Shown: one piece after another, positions 11,977 through 23,673 of the stretch | Layout of the letters: each line of letters opens with the position of its first letter | How positions within the stretch are numbered: the first letter of the stretch is position 1 | Assembly: GCA_963921795.1 (NCBI GenBank) | Contig: OY997657.1 | Location: 34,269,531 to 34,333,530 of the forward strand | Length of the DNA stretch: 64,000 bases | Direction of reading: 5' to 3' | Source: Nannobrachium achirus | Taxonomy: Eukaryota > Chordata > Actinopteri > Myctophiformes > Myctophidae | Notes under the pieces: model-generated | What the model was told of the DNA's origin: nothing | The model's database searches: none | What the model saw: the letters and a program-made list of their open reading frames with translations, nothing else | Translations under genes and position numbers: made by a program

Positions 11977-12025
11977 GGCTAATGCAATATCCTGAGTAGC
12001 TCCTGTAGGACACAAGGGGGGGTTG

Positions 12026-12480
12026 CAGTGGTGGAGAAAGTACTCACATATTTTACTTAAGAAAATACTGCAATATAGAAAATGTCTATTGTTACAGGTA
12101 AAAGTCCGGAATTAAAAATGTAGCCTACTTGAGTAAAATTATGAAAGTGCTGGCATGAAAATGTACTTAAAGTACCTAAAGTAAAAGTAAAAAATAAAAA
12201 ATAAAAAAACACATATTGACAGAATATTCAAAAGGTATGAAATAGGGCTAAAGTAGGTTATGTATGTATTGTTTTATTATATCATAATATTATAATTTAT
12301 ATCAAAGTAACTAGTAACTAAAGTTTTCAAACAAATGTAGTGGAGTAAAAGTACACTATTTGGATCCAAATGAGTAAAAGTAGGAAATACTCTAAAGTAC
12401 AAATACCTCAAAATTGTACTTAAGTAGGCCTACAGTACTTGAGTAAATGTACTTTAGTTACTTCACAGTTCACACCGCTG
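12026..12480. mobile_element. hAT-type MITE (CAGTGGTG family) with unusual long flanking repeats
   Basis: The left end is CAGTGGTGGAGAAAGTACTC. The right end, read inverted, is CAGCGGTGTGAACTGTGAAG. Instead of an 8-bp duplication, both sides carry a 16-bp repeat, acacaagggggggttg on the left and acacaaggggggtttg on the right, with one mismatch. The body is AAAGTAC/AAGTAAAAGTA-rich. Confidence 0.75.
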
Positions 12481-12489
12481 CACACAAGG

Positions 12490-12806
12490 GGGGTTTGACT
12501 CCTAGCGAAATCTGATCCTGCATTGGGCCCTTTAAAGGAATATGGGATGAGTCTATTCAATGGCTCTCTCTCGGCAGCAAAGCGGTAGTAGTAGATGTGA
12601 ACGCTCCGCTCTGGAGAAACCAAAGGACAACCGGAGGAGAAAAGCCCTAAAAGCCGAAAGCAATGAATGACCGACAGGCAGCAGCGAGCAGAGAAAGCCA
12701 GTGAATGAATGTATCGTTCGTTATGAGTCGGACAATGAATTACCGGGGGAGGTGTACGTGAGAGGAGAGAGAGAGAGAGGGAGAGAGAGAGAGACAAAGT
12801 CACAAG
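12490..12806 (+). other. candidate non-coding first exon or promoter region of plekhh1 (weak)
   Basis: This non-repetitive, relatively GC- and purine-rich block contains no long frame. It ends in GTCACAAG|GTAAAC, a good donor sequence, at 12806. It is bracketed by two hAT MITEs in opposite orientation. The acceptor at 25951 demands an upstream exon, and this is the most exon-like unassigned block I noticed. Nothing in the sequence proves transcription. The GC-richer stretch at 13270-13400 is an alternative. Confidence 0.22.
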
Positions 12807-12887
12807 GTAAACTATTTCAGCAGCTCCGCTAAAAACTACAACAACTGATTTATGTCAGCGCAGCTCGGGATTTGTTTATGTTTAAGA

Positions 12888-13254
12888 CAGTGGTGTAAAG
12901 TAGCCAAGTAGATTTACTTAAGTAGCCTACTCTATGTAAGTACAGTTTTGGAGGTAGCCTACTTTACTTGAGTTAGTATTTCCAATTTCCAGTAGCCTAC
13001 TTTTACTTCTACTCTACAACATCTCGGATCCAAATAGGCTACTTTTTACTCCACTACATTTATTTGAAAACTTAGTTACTACTATTTGCAGATATAAATG
13101 ATTATATAAAACATACATTAATTCACTTTAGCCCTGTCTATTTTATACCTAGGCTGTTATTTGTAACAGAATACTTCTACATTGCAGTAGCCTACTGTAT
13201 TCTGATACTTTTACTTGAGTAAAATATGTGAGTAGGCTACTTTTTCCACCACTG
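12888..13254. mobile_element. hAT-type MITE (CAGTGGTG family), inverted relative to the copy at 12026
   Basis: The left end is CAGTGGTGTAAAGTAGCC, and the right end read inverted is CAGTGGTGGAAAAAGTAGCC. No convincing target duplication was found. Non-coding. Confidence 0.75.
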
Positions 13255-13682
13255 ACTATAAACAGAGGAGATGTGATCATGGACCGTTTGGAACGCAACT
13301 CTAGTTGAGTGCGACTCGTCTGCGCGAGCTATAGAGAGATGTCTGTTCTGCATGTGCGGTGAACTTTCTGCTCTCCGACCCGACGTTTTTATGCTTGCTA
13401 CTATTCCACTATAACCAGTGTGCGTCTGTCTGTGTCTGGCACACCTGTTCCTTGTAACCTTTTTTGGATAAAATCGTGCGTGGCCACTGCCCTGTAGCCT
13501 ACTGTTCTAACTTTGATGCCTCCAAAAAACATTAATAACGCCTATATAGCAGAACTGTTTATACTGGGGGGGGGGACAACATGTATTTGACTGTTTGCAC
13601 GACCTTATGAAATTCGTGTGTGCGTGCGTGCGTGCATGTATGTGTGCGTGAGTGCGTGTGCTTGCGTGCGTGCGTGCGTGCG

Positions 13683-13684
<2 letters not shown>

Positions 13685-13727
<43 letters not shown>

Positions 13728-13728
13728 G
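13685..13728. repeat. (TCTG)n microsatellite
   Basis: Eleven TCTG units follow a GTGC-rich stretch from 13614. Confidence 0.97.
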
Positions 13729-14493
13729 AATAATACACACATGCAATATCCCATGCAGGCATTTTATGAAAGCCATTTGTGCCTCTGGAGGCATGGGACG
13801 GGAAATAAATCCTGACTATCCATACCGGCCTATAACTCAATTTAACTCCTTCCGTCTCGCCAAAGCTGTTATTTAAACACCTTCCCACGCTGCCTGACAT
13901 ATGGGCCGAGGAGGAGGATGTGTTCAGGCCCACTCTCATACGTGCTGTATTATCCGCTTTGGGTATACGTCTCCCACTGTATATAACTCACGCTTTCCCC
14001 AGCTGCTCCATGCCACCAACATCACCTCCTCCCCCTCCTCCCCTCCCTGCTCTGCGCTCATCCTTGAGGAAATGAAGGACGCCAGGGGTTACAGTGTTCT
14101 GTGTGTGTGATGGTGGTGGACAGGAGTGTTGTGGAGATAGGCTAGAGAGATGTTTAACACCTCAGCCACCTCAGCGCCTTGGAATGTCAAGGGGCCTGTA
14201 TTTACGGCCGTGAGACTTATAATGATTGTGGTCAGTATCTTCAAGGCCTGTCATTAGAGTGTCCCTATGGGAACTAAAAGCCTTCGAGGTAGGAGAGTAT
14301 AGGTGTGTGAGTGTGTGTAGGAGGGGGGTGCAATAGATGGTGAGGTGGCTAAGGGTGTAGGAGAGTATGGAATATGAGCGAAGGAAAAGGTCGGCAAGAG
14401 AGAAGCAGAGGTGGTGGTGGAGGAGAATGTGGAGGAGTAGCATGTCGTCGCTCTTGATCATACTATAGCATCGCAAAAGCATCCCAAAGCTTT

Positions 14494-14570
14494 GAAAGTA
14501 GCAGACCTGCAAGCTCGAAACGCAGCGTGAAGGAAGCGACTCGCTTTGAGCTTGCAGTGCTGCTACATTT
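14494..14570. repeat. divergent copy of the hairpin module
   Basis: GAAAGTAGCAGACCTGCAAG at the left pairs imperfectly with GCTTGCAGTGCTGCTAC at the right around a loop with CGCAGCGTGAAGGAAGCGAC. It has the same layout as the other hairpins but a different core. Confidence 0.6.
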
Positions 14571-15139
14571 GGTACTTCTGAATTTGAATCCTGAAAAGTA
14601 ACAGTTTCGGACATTATGAGGTCTCCACGCGACTGAGACGATAATGCAGGGTAAAAGTAGTGTTGTCGTAATGTATAGGAGTAGGGGAGTAGATGGTGAA
14701 AAAGTTGAAAAAGAGCTAACCTTAAGCCTGGGAATGAGGTTAAATAGGAGGTGGGGCAGCAGGCAGAAGATCTTTCGGGGGAGGAAGAAGAGGAGGTGGA
14801 GGAGTTGGAGAGGAGAGGGTGACAGTATAGATAAGATGATAAATGTATGGAGAGTGGGGCGGTAGAGTGAGGGAATGGAAAAATAGGATCAAACTCATTC
14901 AGGTGCTGCTGAAAGACTATACAAAGTTTTGACTTGACCTTATAACATTTTGATTTGTCTTACGGCCGGGCCAAAGGCTTCCCAAACCAGTGTTAAATCA
15001 GTGTTAATGCATTATGGCTATAAACTGAGGAACTTTGTTGAACATTTTGCTTGTGTCAAATAACACAACCCTTTGTCCTTTCAGGAAAAATGGTTAAAGG
15101 TTAAGAAATGTGTTACTGTGTGAGCCTTGGAGACATTTG

Positions 15140-15326
15140 CCCTTTTGAGCGGTGGTCACACCGTCTCCATAGCGTGGCCGTGTGTGTAGGTATGTTTGTT
15201 TGTATGTATGTGGGTGGGTGGGTCTGTATGTAGCCTCAAGCCTGTGGTGTAGTACCTTTTATGACCTACACATGTTAAGGGAGGGGCGCTGTTTTCAGGC
15301 CAGGCCAGGCCAGGCACACACACACG

Positions 15327-15364
<38 letters not shown>

Positions 15365-15435
15365 GGGGAAGGGGGGAGGGGTAAACCGGTTGGTGGGTAA
15401 ACCACCGCTCAGTTCACACGGGTGTGATTTTTCTT
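15140..15435. repeat. dispersed repeat carrying a (CA)n tract
   Basis: It contains ACACATGTTAAGGGAGGGGC and a CA microsatellite (15316-15361), followed by a G-rich block. The same phrase precedes the CA tract at 27673. The ACCGCTCAGTTCACACGGG end resembles sequence near 20782, so parts recur at 15 kb, 20.5 kb and 27.6 kb. Confidence 0.6.
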
Positions 15436-15639
15436 TATCTATAACAATCAGCCGCCTCTTGTGTCTTAAATTGGGCCACACCGACCAAAACACGCTCCCT
15501 AGTTTAAACAAAAGCATAAAGCCTCACTTTGACTGGGTGGGAGTCAAGAGGGGTCCCTTCGCTTCAGAAGATGGACCTTGGAAGGAGAGATAAGGGCATT
15601 TTTAACTCACTCCCCTTGACTCCATGTGCTTTGCGATAC

Positions 15640-15833
<194 letters not shown>

Positions 15834-16420
15834 TACACACACCCCCTTGGCTGACACATTGCATTCTCAGCGAGTGACCCAGATTTGCGCACGTATGCTC
15901 CTGTGCCATCATGTCATCTGAGTAATTTTGTTCAGACTGGCAGCCCAAATCCAACATTTTGTCTATCCAGATCTGAATCAGATTGGTTTGATCAAATCTG
16001 AACAGCCTGATATATACTGTATATGAATTGACTGACACTATCGTGTGACAGAGCATAATTTAAGCTTTACTCATCATGCCTATGTGGTTACGTTCTTACC
16101 ACAACAACCAATACAGATAGGTCAACGATGTCTGAATACCCGGATCTGATCTGATCACTTACACCCTATTTTGAGAACCAATTCGGATTTTTCTGCAGTC
16201 TGAAGTATTGTAGAAAGCCTTGGATTGGGGATGCCAAATTCTGGGGAAGCCAAGTCAGATCTCTGCAGAGACACCAACAACAACAGCAGGGATTTGCAAA
16301 TGTCTGGTGGGGATGATATCACTGCACCAACTAATCACTTACATCACCACAGCTGCATGCTCAGCAGAGTGGGTGTGTGTAGTTGGATGTGTATGTGGCA
16401 GTGTGCATGCTTGCATGATT

Positions 16421-16538
<118 letters not shown>

Positions 16539-17017
16539 GCGTGTGCGTGTGCGTTTTTCTGTTTGTCCGCGTGTACGTGTGTCGTCGTGCACACATTCGC
16601 CGCCAGTGTGGAAGCCTTTCTGCAGGCCAGGGGGTATGTGTTTATATCTGCAGTGATAAAGGAGGTTCTGGTCAATGAAATGACCAGCTATGGAGACTTC
16701 CACATGGGTGCCCCTTGAGAGCAGCACACGCCCTCGCCCTCCCGGCTCCATTTCGCTGGACTGGCGAAAGGTGCAAAAAAAGAAAAAGGTCAAGTGAGGC
16801 GCAATCATCGCATGTCGCAACAGTGAAATAGAAACATCATGCGCCGTCCAAACAATTTTATTGCCTTCTGTGATAGCTTCCACAGCTTGAGCATAAAACT
16901 CTTCTGGATATCCAATCTCACTCCGTCAGAGGAATTATACTGTATAACTGTCAGTGCAAGTCAATGGAAAGAAAGTCGACGGGGATTGCAGGCTTTTTCA
17001 ACGGAACGACACTGTAG

Positions 17018-17072
17018 CAAATACCCTGCTGGGATCCTTGCGGTGGAATACCCTGCTGGGATCCTTGCGGTG
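17018..17072. repeat. short tandem duplication
   Basis: The phrase TACCCTGCTGGGATCCTTGC occurs twice in succession with GGTGGAA spacing. Confidence 0.85.
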
Positions 17073-17559
17073 GGGGTTTCCATTGACTTGTCTTCCCCCA
17101 GTTGTTTGCTCTGGCCAGTGAGTGTGTCCAAGGTCTCCCAGCTGGAAGAACGCAGAGTAGAGGCTCTCTATGCTCCTTCTGCAGCCCGGAGAGGATTCAC
17201 CATGCTGGGATCCTCCAGCTCCTCTAACCCACCCCCCCTTCCCTCACCAACCTGCACTGGTGTTGCCCACACTGGGTGGCCCAAATGTTACATGAACGCA
17301 GATCCAAAGCGCAGATGATGAAAAGGCTGTGTTTGCTGCAGTGACATGCTTCCTTTACTTACCACCTGAATTCTTCCACTATATTTTGTATGCCAGATAG
17401 AATAGAATTGTATTTATTAGTTCACATGCAATGGGAGTCTCTGTGGAAAAGACTTCTGGGCTTTTATAAACCATCTGCAAAACGAATGGCTGTGTTCATA
17501 GGAGTGGAGAAAATGACTCCAGTTTATATCTCATCTGTTACAAAAGCTAAATGTTAGGT

Positions 17560-17650
<91 letters not shown>
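17560..17650. repeat. (CA)n microsatellite
   Basis: Uninterrupted CA repeat of about 90 bases. Confidence 0.98.
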
Positions 17651-17653
<3 letters not shown>

Positions 17654-19771
17654 CAACTGCATGACCTCATTCTCAACAAACCCTAGTGTTGTGGTTTTTA
17701 TGCCTGTGCACACTCATTCCATTAGACTCTATGAACCTGGAGACATGTGGCTGTGTTTGAAGAGTTTTTACCCATATGGAGATAAGCACCATTTGTGGTA
17801 AATGGTGACACGTACTCTTAAAGAAATGATTGATAGCACAAAATTGAGACCCTTGACGATACGCCTTTCAAAGGACAGTCGGTAACTTAAGCCCTTTGTT
17901 TACCAAATGATAACACCTCCTTTACAGACTGGCACCTCTGGATATTGAATAATGAACAACAGCTGTTTTGTTTACACATTGGATCACATTTAAGAAGTGA
18001 ACTTTTCCTTTGCAGCCAATGTTTGCCTTCCTTTTCCTTCTCCTCAACTGGATGCCTATCTTGACATTATGATGATTGTTCTGGGTGGGTTCCTGGCACC
18101 AGTTGGTGTGGGCTGGACCACTCCCTGTTCCCTCCCCTCCCATGTTAAACAAGCTAGTGGTACTAAAGGCATTGTTCCGGTAGAGAATTAGCATGGCTGT
18201 GCCGAGTGTTTAACCAGCAAATGGTTTGTTTGCACCCAGCAGTTTTAGCTCTTGGAAGTGGCAGTGAGCCCTTTGCCTTTGGCCTGGTCTGACCTGCTCT
18301 ACTGCCCTGCCCTGGTGTGGGCCGCTTGGCCTGGCATGGCCTGGTCTTGCCAATGCAGGGCTGGTTATAGGGCTGAGTGCGCTCTCTCCTTGTGCCTGTC
18401 CCAACGCCTCCGTCTTCCTCCGCCCCAGGCATGTCCTTCACAGGCTCCAGTCTGAGAGAGAAAGACAGATGGGAGACGTCCGGAGCTGGACCCTGGTTGT
18501 CCGAATCCTGGGTTCTGTGGTCTGTCAGTGGAACCTCCGCATGCACGACTTCTGTAATTTGTTTGCGAGGCCTGTATTTATGAGCATGCTAATTGCAGGG
18601 AGCACCAGCGTGGTGCCTTTTTAGCCGCTGGACTTTGACCGTCTGGTGTTCTGCTGACGTTATCTGGGGGCACTGGTCTGAGTCTGTCTGTCTGAGTGCT
18701 GTTTAACGTTCTTAATTCATGCCACCACCGCATTTTTATACAGTTTGACAAAAGTGCTTACATTGCAAAATCTTGAGTGTTAAATTAACTCTTAAGGGTG
18801 TATAATGGGCCTGTGAACTTTACTCTGCAGGGAAATGTAACATTTTCAGCTGGGAATGGATGCATGCGTGCTCATGCATGTCTTTGGCATTAATCAGAGT
18901 GAGCTGTCCAGCAGATCTACTGTGATCTACTTGTATACTTTTTGATAGATTTGGATTGCATGTTGTTTAGTGAGATGCTAGATTTGATGTTTACCTGGTG
19001 TGGTTTTTTTGAAGCACTAAATTGTTTTCTTTGCACACTATTTACATTACTATTTGCTCTGTCGTTATTGACCAGTGTTCATGCCATTTACTCTGATCTT
19101 TCACTTGTAAGTCTGCTACATGCCTGAATTGTAATTGTTCTCTTGGTCCCTAAACAACTCCCCTGCAGCCATTCGTTTTCACTGCTTTCCCCTGATTGAC
19201 AAATCTTGGTACACAACAGTCACCTCAACCTCATTAGTGTGTCCACCACATAACAGAGGCAATAGGCCCTCAAAGCTGTTTGTTATGGCTCCTTTTATCT
19301 CAGGCTAATCAGGTTTTTATTGACACAATAGGGCCTGGAGACCTTTGTGAATGAGTATCCGGGCCCGAGAAAAATGGCCACCGGTCAATCCCTCGCAGGT
19401 AAAAATAACTTCAGCGCCCCAGTTTTTCCCACATTCAGCACTCTGTCCCATTCATTCTCACACATTCTTTCCTCCTTTCTTTTTGCCTAGGAGAGCCCCC
19501 TCTCTCTCTCTTCTGCTGTGATGGAACTGTCATGCAGAAAGGCGCTATTGTGCCAGCTAGATCCTGTTTCACTCCTGCCCTGTAATTAAGAAGGGATTGC
19601 ATGGCTGGAGATTTGTGGGTGGGGGAGGCAAGAGGGCGGGTGGGGGTGGGACGGTCAGGGTCCAGGGATTGGGTTAGTAGGTAATATGGCTAGAAAGCAC
19701 AGGACGACCTCCAGTCCTCCGTGTGTAGAATGGCTTTAGCCCCAGGACACACAGACACACTCACTCACTCA

Positions 19772-19773
<2 letters not shown>

Positions 19774-19856
<83 letters not shown>
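19774..19856. repeat. (CA)n microsatellite
   Basis: CA repeat preceded by ACTC units; a GTGC-rich stretch follows at 19976-20055. Confidence 0.97.
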
Positions 19857-19858
<2 letters not shown>

Positions 19859-20545
19859 TATACTGTATATTGTGTACCATGCAAATATGTGAAATTAGTC
19901 CTCTGCATTTACCCATCCTTACTGTTAGGAGCAGTGTGCATTTGTGTGAGTTGCACATACTGTATGTTTTCTTTTGGTGTGTGTGTGTGCGTGCGTGCGT
20001 GCGTGTGTGTGTGCGCGCGGGCGCGCATGTGCGTTGCGTGGGTGTGTGGGTGGGTGTAGTAGTAGTTTGGCAGAGAGAGAGAGAGAGAGCGACTGAAAGT
20101 GACAGGAAGCTTTTATTCAACTGTGTCATCATGAAGTCATTGTGAGTGTTTGCTCTACTCACGTTTCCAGTGTGAGTCATGGGAAGCGCGTGGTCAGTGT
20201 GAAGAGCCCTTCAGAGTCTCACTGCCCCATCGTTGCACACACTGCACTATATGAAACCACAAGCTGGGATGCCATCGCCCCGGCATCTGCCATCCTTGAC
20301 GGCTGCTGTTGTTCTTACGTCTCATTGTCGAGTCGACCATGTGTGCTGTTTGTTGGGTTCCGTTGTCAGCATCTTATTATCCTGTCTAGATGGATGAACT
20401 TGATTTAAAAGAAGAAAACGCACATACCAGGCTCTCGTTTGCAGGATAGTCTGGTATACAATCAAAATGAAATACTGTACAAAAGTGAAATGCATATACA
20501 GTAGGCTAGTTAAAAAGTGCAGTCCCCCTTACCAAGCCATTCTTT

Positions 20546-20830
20546 TTTGAGCGGTGCAAACCGCTCCTATAAGTTGCTGTGCGTGTGTCTGTAGCCTTTT
20601 TCCTCAGCGTTTTGCCATAGAAAATGTGTGTACGTAGCATCATGTTTGTCTAGTGATGTCATATGTCGTATGTCTGTAGCCTTTTCCCTCAGCGTTTTGC
20701 CATAGCAAAACGTGTGTGTGTAGCATAGCCTGTACATCCTAGACTCAAATCCTAGTCTGAAGACGTTATGCAAGCACGACCACCGCTCACTTCACAATGG
20801 GTGTGATTTTTTAATATAGACCCCACTCCT
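20546..20830. repeat. tandemly duplicated dispersed repeat
   Basis: The phrase TGTCTGTAGCC...CCTCAGCGTTTTGCCATAG occurs at about 20586 and again about 82 bases later. The ACCGCTCACTTCACAATGGG block near 20781 echoes the repeat at 15.4 kb. Confidence 0.65.
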
Positions 20831-20979
20831 TTGGGGTATTTATTTTGTCACTGTACATTTGTTCCCTGCATTCAACCCATCCTCGCTATGTAGGAGCAGT
20901 TGGTGCTGCGGGGGCAGCAGCAGGGAGAGCAGTTAGGGGTTAAGTGTCAGGCTCAGGCCAAGGTGTGACCTTTTGTTTT

Positions 20980-21380
20980 CCCAGATGGCCTCTCCCATTA
21001 AACATGGCCGTCCTATTGTAAATAATGAACCCAAGAATTGCTCCCAATTGGCTCTCCATATTGGAAAGAAATTGGGCCTCTTCCTTGCTTCCTTCACAGG
21101 TGTTACCAATGATACTAACAAAGGCTCTGTTCCATTCTGGTCTAACAGAGTCAGGGTGCTGATATTGTGCATGTTCTTTCGCCACGCGCTAACGCCTGGA
21201 AGTGGCCTATCGGTAGCCTGGAACCAAACCAATCCGCCTGGGCAAAAAAACGTGCCCTTGGCGAATATGGGTCTGGCCCCGCTCAATTCAATCCATTTCC
21301 TCTCCCCCAAAATGTGGGGGACCAATCAGGGCCCAGCATTGGTTTGGTCTAACCAATTGTGTACAGAGACATTTTTTAAA
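20980..21380. repeat. dispersed repeat with an inverted partner near 25.8 kb
   Basis: The stretch CACAGGTGTTACCAATGAT and its neighbours (21036-21140) reappear inverted at about 25755-25850 with scattered differences. Family not recognised. Confidence 0.55.
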
Positions 21381-21808
21381 GCCACCCCTTGAAATGAAAA
21401 TTCTGCTCGTGAGTCCAGATTAATATCCGATATGCAGTGAGGAATTAGTATGGGCAACGCCAGGCTAGCATATCAGAGCGGCGGGCGAGACGTGAAAGCA
21501 CGCCTGCGCGCGTCTGATACCGCCGGTGTGGATTTGTTCATTGAAAATACTGGGGGCGGCTTTTTTTTAAATTTATTTTTACTTTGTTTATTGATTTTCA
21601 CTTGAAGCATTTAGAGAAACAAAAGTGGTACAATAATCTGAGTAGCAGCTTCATGGTGTGGCTGCTGTTTTGATGCATGCCGTCCACAGCCATGTGTGTC
21701 CCCCTTTCAGGGTTTCCTGCAGGAAAAAGTCTTGACCAGGGGGGGATCTAGAAAATTTTTGATAATTAATTAATTAATTCGAGTAATTAATTCACTTAAT
21801 TTTTAATA

Positions 21809-23673
21809 CTAGAAGCTGGGCCGCCCTTCGGGCGGCCCAGCGTCTAGTCGGCGACCTGGCCAACTCGGAACAATGTAAATAGGGAATGAATGCCCCGCCC
21901 TTTAATGCAAACCCCATTATACCTGTTTTCATAGGACCCGTTTTGACCATTTGTCTGCCTGTGTCCATTTATGCCCATATATGGAGATATCTGTATCTGT
22001 CTGTCTGTCGGTGTCCATTTTATGTCCATATATGGAGATCACTGCAGTTATAGTTCTGGGTCCATTTTATGCCCATATATGCCCATATATGGAGATATCT
22101 GTCTATCTGCGTCCATTTTATGCCCATATATGGAGATCTCTGTATCTGTCTGTCTGTGTCCTTTTTATGCCCGTATATGGAGATCTTTGTGATTCTGCAT
22201 CCATTGTATGCCCATATATGCCATATATGGAGATATATGTTTATCTGCGTCCATTTTATGCCCATATATGAGATTTCTGTCGCTTTTTCAAACAGATGGT
22301 CAAAACGGGTCCTATGACAACAGGTATAATGGGGTTTGCATTAAAGGGGTGAACCGGCACTGTGTCTGCAACACAGTCGGAGGCACAGACAGATACAGAG
22401 ATCTCCATAATGGGAATAAAGGGACACAGACAAACAGATGGAGGAGGAGACAAACTTAATGCAAACCCCATTATACCTGTTGTCATAGGACCCGTTTTGA
22501 CCATCTGTTTGCCTGTGTCCATTTATGCCCATATATGGAGATATCTGTATTTGTCTGTCTGCATCCATTTTATGCCCATATATGGAGATCTATGCAGACA
22601 CAGTGCCAGTTCCAGAAAATCCTGATGTCAGACATCAGAATCCGAACCTTTCGTGCTGGTTCCAGAAAATCGTGTATCGGGTCGGGTCGAGGCCGAGCAC
22701 TGCACTACCTGCTGCGGTGGGGAACGCACGTGCCGAATTTGAAATAGGGAATGAATGCCCCACCCTTTAATGCAAACCCCATGAATGCCCCAGCCTTTAA
22801 TGCAAACCCCAATATACCTGTTGTCATAGGACCCGTTTTGACCATCTGTTTGTCTTTGTCCACTTATGCCCATATATGAAGATCTCTGCACACACAGTAC
22901 CGGTTGCGGAAAACTCTGATGTCAGACTTTATGCCCATACAGTGCCAGTTCCAGAAAATCCTGATGTCAGACATCAGAATCCGAACCTTTCGTGCTGGTT
23001 CCAGAAAATCGTGTATCGGGTCGGGTCGAGGCCGAGCACTGCACTACCTGCTGCGGTGGGGAACGCACGTGCCGAATTTGAAATAGGGAATGAATGCCCC
23101 ACCCTTTAATGCAAACCCCATGAATGCCCCAGCCTTTAATGCAAACCCCAATATACCTGTTGTCATAGGACCCGTTTTGACCATCTGTTTGTCTTTGTCC
23201 ACTTATGCCCATATATGAAGATCTCTGCACACACAGTACCGGTTGCGGAAAACTCTGATGTCAGACTTTATGCCCATATCTGGAGAACGCGCGTGCCGGT
23301 GGGAAGAAGGGTTCTCGAGATACGCGGATTACATACATACATACACATTCACAGAGATTTTGTGTTGACTCATGTGGCGTACGTGATGTCAGAGCCTTTT
23401 ATGAAGTGATGTCACAATGACTCAGCGCTTGCGCCGATTTCCTCCGGAACAGCCTGATGTCAACAATCAGCTCCGCATAAGGAGATTCCGAACGTTTCGC
23501 GCCGGTTTCGGAAAACCGCGAGTCGGGTCGGGTCGAGGCCCGGCACTGCACTCCGCGCGGCGGCGGGGAACGCGCGTGCCGAATCTGAAGCCGGTGGGAC
23601 GAACGGTTCTCGAGATACGCGGATTACAAACAAACAGACAGACAGACAGAGATTTGTCGCATTTATAGATAGA
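21809..23673 (-). mobile_element. Helitron, non-autonomous, copy A (1,865 bp)
   Basis: Read on the minus strand it begins TCTATCTATAAATGCGAC and ends in a GC-rich hairpin (12-bp stem GGGCGGCCCAGC side, 3-base loop) two bases before CTAG. That is the 5'-TC...hairpin...CTRR-3' layout of canonical Helitrons. The 3' flank is T, as expected for insertion into AT. Subterminal sequence AATCCGCGTATCTCGAGAAC follows a TCTG microsatellite. The interior holds many CCCATATATGGAGAT-type units and a perfect 339-bp direct duplication. No Rep/helicase frame is present. Confidence 0.85.
22601..23278. repeat. perfect 339-bp tandem duplication inside Helitron copy A
   Basis: Units 22601-22939 and 22940-23278 appear identical along their length, including the shifted short frames they encode, which points to a very recent duplication. 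Confidence 0.85.

Noticed and set aside
12888-13262. 8-bp target duplication for this MITE
   Set aside because: gtttaaga and actataaa agree at too few positions to be called a duplication.
16839-17318. 159-codon plus-strand frame
   Set aside because: Low-complexity Ser/Pro composition, contains a short tandem duplication and shows no domain; most likely chance.
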